Source: JBMOMT01 sp049324835
Lineage (GTDB): Bacteria > Chloroflexota > Anaerolineae > CAYNKW01
Length of the DNA: 64,000 nucleotides
Direction: 5' to 3'
Assembly: GCA_049324835.1 (NCBI GenBank)
Contig: JBMOMT010000024.1
Coordinates: 1-64,000, forward strand
The position numbers were made by a program, and so were the translations under genes. Shown piece by piece: positions 59,910-64,000 of this stretch (within the stretch, counting starts at the first letter, position 1; each line of letters starts with the position of its first letter). The notes under the pieces are model-generated. The model saw only the letters and a list, made by a program, of their open reading frames with translations. It had not been told where the DNA came from and searched no databases.

Positions 59910-60674
59910 ATGGAACCTGTTCTGAAAATTCACAATCTGACCGTGAGCTACAACGGCGGTTATGCTCTGGAGGGCGTGAGTTTCGATGTGCAGGCCGGCG
60001 AGCGGGTGGCGGTGGTGGGCCCCAACGGCGCGGGCAAGAGCACGCTGTTCAAAGCGCTGGTCGGGTTGGCCCACGTCAAAGAGGGCAGCATCCAGACGAA
60101 CGGGGCCGAGATCGGCTACATTGCCCAGCGCTCGACGGTCGATTGGAGCTTTCCGGTCACCGTGCACGACGTGGTGATGATGGGCCGTATCGGCAAGATG
60201 GGCTGGCTGCGCTGGCAGCGGCCCGTGGATCGCCAGGCTGTGCGCCGCAGCCTGGGGCAGGTGGGCATGATCGATCTCGCCGACCGGCAGATCGGCGAGC
60301 TTTCTGGCGGCCAGCAGCAGCGGGTGTTCATCGCCCGGGCGCTGGCCCAGGAGGCCACCATTCTGTTGATGGACGAGCCTTTCACCGGCGTGGATGCTCT
60401 CGCGCAGGAGACCATTTTGGGAATTCTGGATCACCTTCGCAGTCAGGGCGTGACGGTGATCGTGAGCACCCACGATCTGAACATGGCCGTGGAGCGCTTT
60501 GACCGGCTGGCGCTGCTGAACGGTCGGCTGGTGGCCTATGGCACGCCGCGTGAGGCCATCACTCCAGAGACGCTGACGGCAGCTTATGGCGGCAAGGCGG
60601 TGTGGCGAGGCGAGGATTACGCCATGGTGGTGGGCGACATCGATTGCTGCGGCGAGGAGCATCATCATGGCTGA
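59910..60674 (+). CDS. znuC: Zinc/manganese ABC transporter ATP-binding protein
   Basis: 254 residues. Walker A VGPNGAGKSTLFKALVGL near 38-55, IGYIAQRSTVDWSFPVTVHD (Q-loop, typical of the Mn/Zn family), signature ELSGGQQQRVFIARAL, Walker B ILLMDEPFTGVD, switch STHDL. It ends in the metal-binding-like tail CCGEEHHHG. It overlaps the permease gene by eight bases. Confidence 0.93.
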   Translation: MEPVLKIHNLTVSYNGGYALEGVSFDVQAGERVAVVGPNGAGKSTLFKALVGLAHVKEGSIQTNGAEIGYIAQRSTVDWSFPVTVHDVVMMGRIGKMGWLRWQRPVDRQAVRRSLGQVGMIDLADRQIGELSGGQQQRVFIARALAQEATILLMDEPFTGVDALAQETILGILDHLRSQGVTVIVSTHDLNMAVERFDRLALLNGRLVAYGTPREAITPETLTAAYGGKAVWRGEDYAMVVGDIDCCGEEHHHG

Positions 60675-61515
60675 TGTGTGGGAGTTGCTCGTGGCGCCGC
60701 TGCGTTACCCGTTCATGGTGCGGGGGCTGCTGGCTTCACTGATGGTGGGCTCTTTGAGCGCCGTGGTGGGCACCTACGTGGTGCTGCGGGGCATGGCCTT
60801 CTTTGGCGACGCACTGGCCCACGCCATTCTGCCGGGCGTGGCGGTGGCCTATTTGTTGGGGGTCAACCTGGTTTGGGGCGCGCTGGGCATGGGCCTGTTG
60901 ACGGCGGTGGGCATCGGGTATCTGAGCCGGCAGGGCCAGGTGAAGGAAGATACGGCCATCGGCATCATCTTTGCCGCCAGCTTTGCCCTGGGCGTGGCGC
61001 TGCTCTCCATGGTGCAGAGCTACAGTGTAGACCTGACCCACATCCTGTTCGGCAACGTGCTGGGCGTCTCCAACGCCGATCTGCGGCTGATCGCCGGCTT
61101 GGGTCTGGTGATACTGCTGACCATCGTGCTTTTTTACAAGGAATTGCTGGTCATCTCCTTCGACCCCATTCTGGCGACGACGCTGCGCCTGCCGCTGACG
61201 GCGCTGCATTACCTGCTGTTGGTGCTCATCGCGCTGACCATCGTCGTTTCGATTCAGACGGTGGGGGTGGCGCTGCTGGTGGCCATGTTGGTGACGCCGG
61301 CCGCCACCGCCTATCTGCTCACTCATCGCCTGTGGCAGATGATGATCATCGGCGCGGTCGTCGGTGTGCTCTCGTCGGTGACTGGGCTGTATCTCTCGTT
61401 CTACGTCAACGTGGCCTCGGGGCCGGCGGTGGTGTTGGTCTGCACGGTCTTTTTTGTGTTGACGCTTCTCTTTTCCCCGCGCCGGGGTCTGGTTCCGCAA
61501 TGGCTCCGGAGGTGA
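60667..61515 (+). CDS. znuB: Zinc/manganese ABC transporter permease
   Basis: 282 residues, about eight membrane helices (ABC-3 family). LSAVVGTYVVLRGMAFFGDALAHAILPGVA is the family signature, with GVALLVAMLVTPAATAYLLT later. It begins inside the znuC 3' end, indicating translational coupling. Confidence 0.93.
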   Translation: MADVWELLVAPLRYPFMVRGLLASLMVGSLSAVVGTYVVLRGMAFFGDALAHAILPGVAVAYLLGVNLVWGALGMGLLTAVGIGYLSRQGQVKEDTAIGIIFAASFALGVALLSMVQSYSVDLTHILFGNVLGVSNADLRLIAGLGLVILLTIVLFYKELLVISFDPILATTLRLPLTALHYLLLVLIALTIVVSIQTVGVALLVAMLVTPAATAYLLTHRLWQMMIIGAVVGVLSSVTGLYLSFYVNVASGPAVVLVCTVFFVLTLLFSPRRGLVPQWLRR

Positions 61516-61519
61516 CGTG

Positions 61520-62383
61520 ATGTTGGAAAACGCGCTCTATCAGGCTATCCTGGCCCGCCGCTCGGTGCGGCGATACGAAAAAACGCCGCTGGCCGATGCT
61601 GATCTGGCTCAGGTGCGGGAGGTCGTTTCCACGGCCAACCCTCTCGTCGCTGAAAACGATTTCCGGGTGGAATTTTACCAGACCTCAACCGACACAGACC
61701 TGGTGGCGGCGTTGGGCGGATACGGGCACATCGTCAAGCCGCCCCATTATCTGGCGCCCTATGTCAGCGGCGAGGCTTTTCTGCTGCAAGACCTGGGTTA
61801 CCGCACCGGGCAGATGGCCGTGCGGCTGGCGGGGCTGGGGCTCGGAAGCTGCTACATCGGCAGCCTGGGCCGGGAAGCGGAGGTCCGGGCGCGCTTTGGA
61901 CTGCCGGCGCAGGCGCGCATCGGAGCGCTTTTGGTGTTCGGATGGCCTTCTGAGGCGTTGGGCGGTCGGTTTTTGAACTCGGCCATCCGGATGGCTGCCG
62001 GCGCCACCCGCAAGCTGCCTGCCGAGCGGATCTTTTTCCAGGGCTCGTTCGATGCGCCGGCTTTGCCGCCCGCGGGACTCGCGCCGCTCATCGAAGCGGC
62101 GCGTCACGCGCCGTCGGCGGTCAACGTGCAGCCGTGGCGCTTTTTGTGGCGCGAGGGACGCCTGCACCTGTTCGTCCACCGGCAAAACCCCCGCTACGGC
62201 CAGGGGGCCGGTGCGGAATACCGGCTGTTCGATGGCGGCATCTGCATGGCCAACGTGGCGCTGGCGCTGGAGGCGCTGGGCCTGCCGGGCCGCTGGGAGA
62301 TGGTCGAGGAGCCAGACCCCGAGATTCCCCCGCACCCACCGGGCCTTCAGCCGCTGGCCCGGCTGACCTCGTTTTCTCTGTGA
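61520..62383 (+). CDS. TM1586-type putative nitroreductase
   Basis: 287 residues. Two related halves: RRSVRRYEKTPLADADLAQ at the start, GQMAVRLAGLGLGSCYIGSLG, then ARHAPSAVNVQPWRFLWREG and GGICMANVALALEALGLPG. This is the layout of the TM nitroreductase group, where one chain mimics the usual dimer. FMN-dependent reduction is likely, substrate unknown. GGAGGTGA, which includes the znuB stop, is the ribosome site. Confidence 0.83.
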   Translation: MLENALYQAILARRSVRRYEKTPLADADLAQVREVVSTANPLVAENDFRVEFYQTSTDTDLVAALGGYGHIVKPPHYLAPYVSGEAFLLQDLGYRTGQMAVRLAGLGLGSCYIGSLGREAEVRARFGLPAQARIGALLVFGWPSEALGGRFLNSAIRMAAGATRKLPAERIFFQGSFDAPALPPAGLAPLIEAARHAPSAVNVQPWRFLWREGRLHLFVHRQNPRYGQGAGAEYRLFDGGICMANVALALEALGLPGRWEMVEEPDPEIPPHPPGLQPLARLTSFSL

Positions 62384-62401
62384 CCAAATCTGACTTGGGG
62401 A

Positions 62402-63220
62402 TCAATCGTTGCCTGCGTTGCGCCCGCGCTCGATCCACACCAGGGCGGCGCGATGGCGGCCGTAGATGCCGATCTGCCCGTCTCGCCGTTCGGTGAGGGG
62501 CAGCAGATCTGCGGCCAGGTCTGCGCGGTCGCTTTCGGAAAGGTGCAAGTGGTGCAGCCACCAATCGATCAACGCCTCTTCCGAAGGGTAGACATAGTTG
62601 TAGCTGGTCCAAAAGACCTGTACGTCGGGGTAAATGCCCATCTCTAGCAGCAGCGGATAAAAGTATTGCACCTGCGGCGGCGGAACCGGCTCCCGGCCGC
62701 GGAAGCGGCGGTGCAGGTGGCGGTACCATTCTCGCTGCTCGCCGCTGCCCATCAGAGCCACCACGCGGCGCGCCAGGCGCGTCAAGCCCTGCACCACGGC
62801 GTCGATCGGCTCGACGTTGTACAGGGAAAAGGAGGCCAGGGCCAGGTCGAACGGCCCCTGGATTTCAGCCAGGCTGTCTTCGATGTGTTTGGGGATGAGG
62901 CGCACGTTGTTTTTGCCGGCGGCGGACAGTTTGCCGCCCAGCACGGCCCGCATGTCTGCCGAAGGCTCCACGGCGACGATCTCTTGCGCCGCGTCGGCCA
63001 GGGGGAGGGTAAAGCCGCCGCTGCCCGGCCCGATTTCCAGGATGCGCGAACGGCCGTCGATGATCGGCTGTAATCGGTTCAGGACGAGGGTGGTGTAATC
63101 GTTGTGCCTGACCCACGAGTCGTACCAGCCGGCCGCCCGCTGCCAGAGCTGGGCGTCCGGTTCTTTTCTGGCCTGGCGGCAGGCTCTGATCTGTTGTTGC
63201 CACTGCTCCAATGCGGTCAA
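62402..63220 (-). CDS. Class I SAM-dependent methyltransferase
   Basis: 272 residues from a TTG start chosen for AGGAG seven bases upstream; no ATG fits, since sequence further upstream is a palindrome-filled spacer. Motif I ILEIGPGSGGFTLPLA near residues 64-79, the acidic strand-2 IVAVEPSADM, then GPFDLALASFSLYNV (motif for the strand-4 region). The N-terminus (WQRAAGWYDSWV) and the C-terminal half are of the kind seen in methyltransferases next to peptide or metal transporters, but the substrate is unknown. It is convergent with the nitroreductase gene. Confidence 0.83.
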   Translation of the reverse strand: MTALEQWQQQIRACRQARKEPDAQLWQRAAGWYDSWVRHNDYTTLVLNRLQPIIDGRSRILEIGPGSGGFTLPLADAAQEIVAVEPSADMRAVLGGKLSAAGKNNVRLIPKHIEDSLAEIQGPFDLALASFSLYNVEPIDAVVQGLTRLARRVVALMGSGEQREWYRHLHRRFRGREPVPPPQVQYFYPLLLEMGIYPDVQVFWTSYNYVYPSEEALIDWWLHHLHLSESDRADLAADLLPLTERRDGQIGIYGRHRAALVWIERGRNAGND

Positions 63221-63250
63221 TTCATCTCTCCTGATCTGTTTTCGACATCC

Positions 63251-63299
63251 CCCAACGAGTTGGGGGCTCCTGGACCGGATTCCCCAACTTGTTGGGGTG
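63251..63299. repeat. Pair of palindromes CCCCAAC-nn-GTTGGGG
   Basis: CCCCCAAC-GA-GTTGGGGG (63251-63268) and CCCCAAC-TT-GTTGGGG (63284-63299), 15 bp apart, in the 140-bp spacer between the methyltransferase and the permease gene. The loops differ but the stems match. They could act as terminators for the permease gene (minus strand) but lack T runs. Confidence 0.7.
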
Positions 63300-63360
63300 T
63301 CTGGATTGTGAACCAATCTACCCAAATGCTCTAGTGCCGAAAACAGGTTCTGAAACCAGA

Positions 63361-64000
63361 TCACAGGTAACGCTGGTAACGTGGATCGAGCAGATCGCGG
63401 AGGGCGTCGCCCAATAGATTGGCCGCCAGCACCGAGAGCCCGATGGCCAGGCCGGGAAAGATCATGAGTTGCGGCGCCGTCTGGATGTAGGGCCGCCCAT
63501 AGTTGAGCATGGCGCCCCACTCGGCGTGAGGCAGTTGCACGCCCAGCCCCACAAAACTCAGACCCGAGAGGCTGAGGATGACGCTGCCCAGGTCGAGCGT
63601 GGTGAGAATGAACACCGATCCCAGGACATTGGGGGCGATGTGCCGCCACATGATATGCCAGTTGCCGGCCCCCAGGCAGCGGGCAGCCTCGATGAATTCC
63701 CGCTCGCGCAGAGAGAGAGTCAGGCTGCGCACGACCCGCGCATATCCCACCCAACGCACCGCCGCCAGTCCCAGGATCACGTTGCGCAGCCCCGGTCCCA
63801 GCAAGCCGGCCACCACCAGAGCCAGAATGAACGAGGGAAAGGCGAGCAGCGTATCCACGGCGCGCATGATGATCTCGTCGAGCCAGCCGCCGAAAAAGCC
63901 GGCCACCATACCCACGCTCACCCCGATAATAGTGATGAGGGCCACCACTATCCCGGCGGCTCCCAGGGAGGCTCGCGCGCCGAACAGCAAGCGGCTCAGC
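63361..64000 (-). CDS. Peptide ABC transporter permease, DppC type (5' part cut by window edge)
   Basis: The window holds the C-terminal 213 codons. The frame continues to the edge as LSRLLFGARASL, so the start lies outside. It has the GTD-LGRD-type downstream segment, helices, the EAA loop REFIEAARCLGAGNWHIMWRHIAPNVLGS, LSGLSFVGLGVQLPHAEWG and the end LGDALRDLLDPRY. It belongs to a second peptide transporter whose other genes are beyond the window. Confidence 0.9.
   Translation of the reverse strand, partial: LSRLLFGARASLGAAGIVVALITIIGVSVGMVAGFFGGWLDEIIMRAVDTLLAFPSFILALVVAGLLGPGLRNVILGLAAVRWVGYARVVRSLTLSLREREFIEAARCLGAGNWHIMWRHIAPNVLGSVFILTTLDLGSVILSLSGLSFVGLGVQLPHAEWGAMLNYGRPYIQTAPQLMIFPGLAIGLSVLAANLLGDALRDLLDPRYQRYL

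Noticed and set aside
62402..63754. 450-codon version of the methyltransferase
   Set aside because: The extra part is the peptide permease gene read in another frame plus the palindrome spacer; TTG at 63220 with AGGAG is a better start.

Overview
The window reads as chromosomal DNA of a member of the Chloroflexota, probably an Anaerolineae/Caldilineae-type filament. This is inferred, because no rRNA or marker phylogeny could be run. The grounds are a GC-rich, tightly packed chromosome, lipoproteins whose anchor is followed by long Thr/Pro-rich linkers (TPxPT), a folate-dependent TrmFO, several peptide and branched-chain amino-acid importers, a PHA gene set, and many short dispersed repeats in the spacers. 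No rRNA, tRNA, CRISPR array, transposase or phage gene was seen.

Layout. 1-4031 (minus): a five-gene run with 4-bp ATGA overlaps: trmFO, a membrane zinc-ribbon protein, a xylose-isomerase-like TIM barrel, a TrpF-like protein without the catalytic Cys, and a PfkB sugar kinase cut by the window edge. 4383-5552: a nitrilase-fold protein without the nucleophilic Cys. 6108-15407: a peptide importer (binding lipoprotein and two permeases, no ATPases here), three tandem M20 amidohydrolases and an M28 peptidase. 15519-16514: a dihydroorotate-dehydrogenase-like flavoprotein. 16611-21433 (minus): the rod-shape set mreB-mreC-mreD-PBP2 followed by a DUF192 gene. 21788-29235: a phosphotransferase, a second PfkB kinase, a TGS-domain GTPase, an MFS sugar symporter overlapping a TPP enzyme, and a convergent Gfo/Idh/MocA oxidoreductase.

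29337-48684 is the most distinctive part. A promoter with a Pho-box-like triple direct repeat precedes two phasin/PhaE-like plus PHA-synthase pairs. These run into three modules, each with a condensing enzyme, an acyl-CoA ligase and one or two alpha/beta hydrolases: KASIII-like 1 with a FabG/PhaB-type reductase; KASIII-like 2; and a thiolase with a DUF35 partner and PhaJ-like hotdog hydratase. A nitroreductase, a Mth938-like protein and a double-hotdog protein close the run. The inferred role is to activate acyl groups, extend or cleave them at the 3-keto level, reduce or hydrate them to (R)-3-hydroxyacyl-CoA and feed the PHA synthases. The three-fold paralogy suggests substrate-specific branches or an undescribed beta-keto/beta-lactone-type product.

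48837-56410 is a branched-chain amino-acid ABC importer with two oddities: its binding protein is an internal tandem duplication with about 987 bp that read as identical, and a four-helix-bundle (S23/IVP family) gene bounded by G-rich and C-rich arrays sits between livG and livF. 56518-57978 encodes a PLP lyase. 58073-61515 is a metal-uptake locus (FUR-family regulator, ZnuA-, ZnuC- and ZnuB-like) with a shared palindrome before the regulator and before znuA, and a MITE-like repeat between znuA and znuC. 61520-64000: a TM1586-type nitroreductase, a methyltransferase on the minus strand and a partial peptide-transport permease cut by the window edge.

Related non-coding elements with CCTCCCGCAGG-type inverted ends lie in four spacers, and seven-base tandem arrays lie in three spacers of the lipid cluster. 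Motif comparisons and boundaries are by eye.
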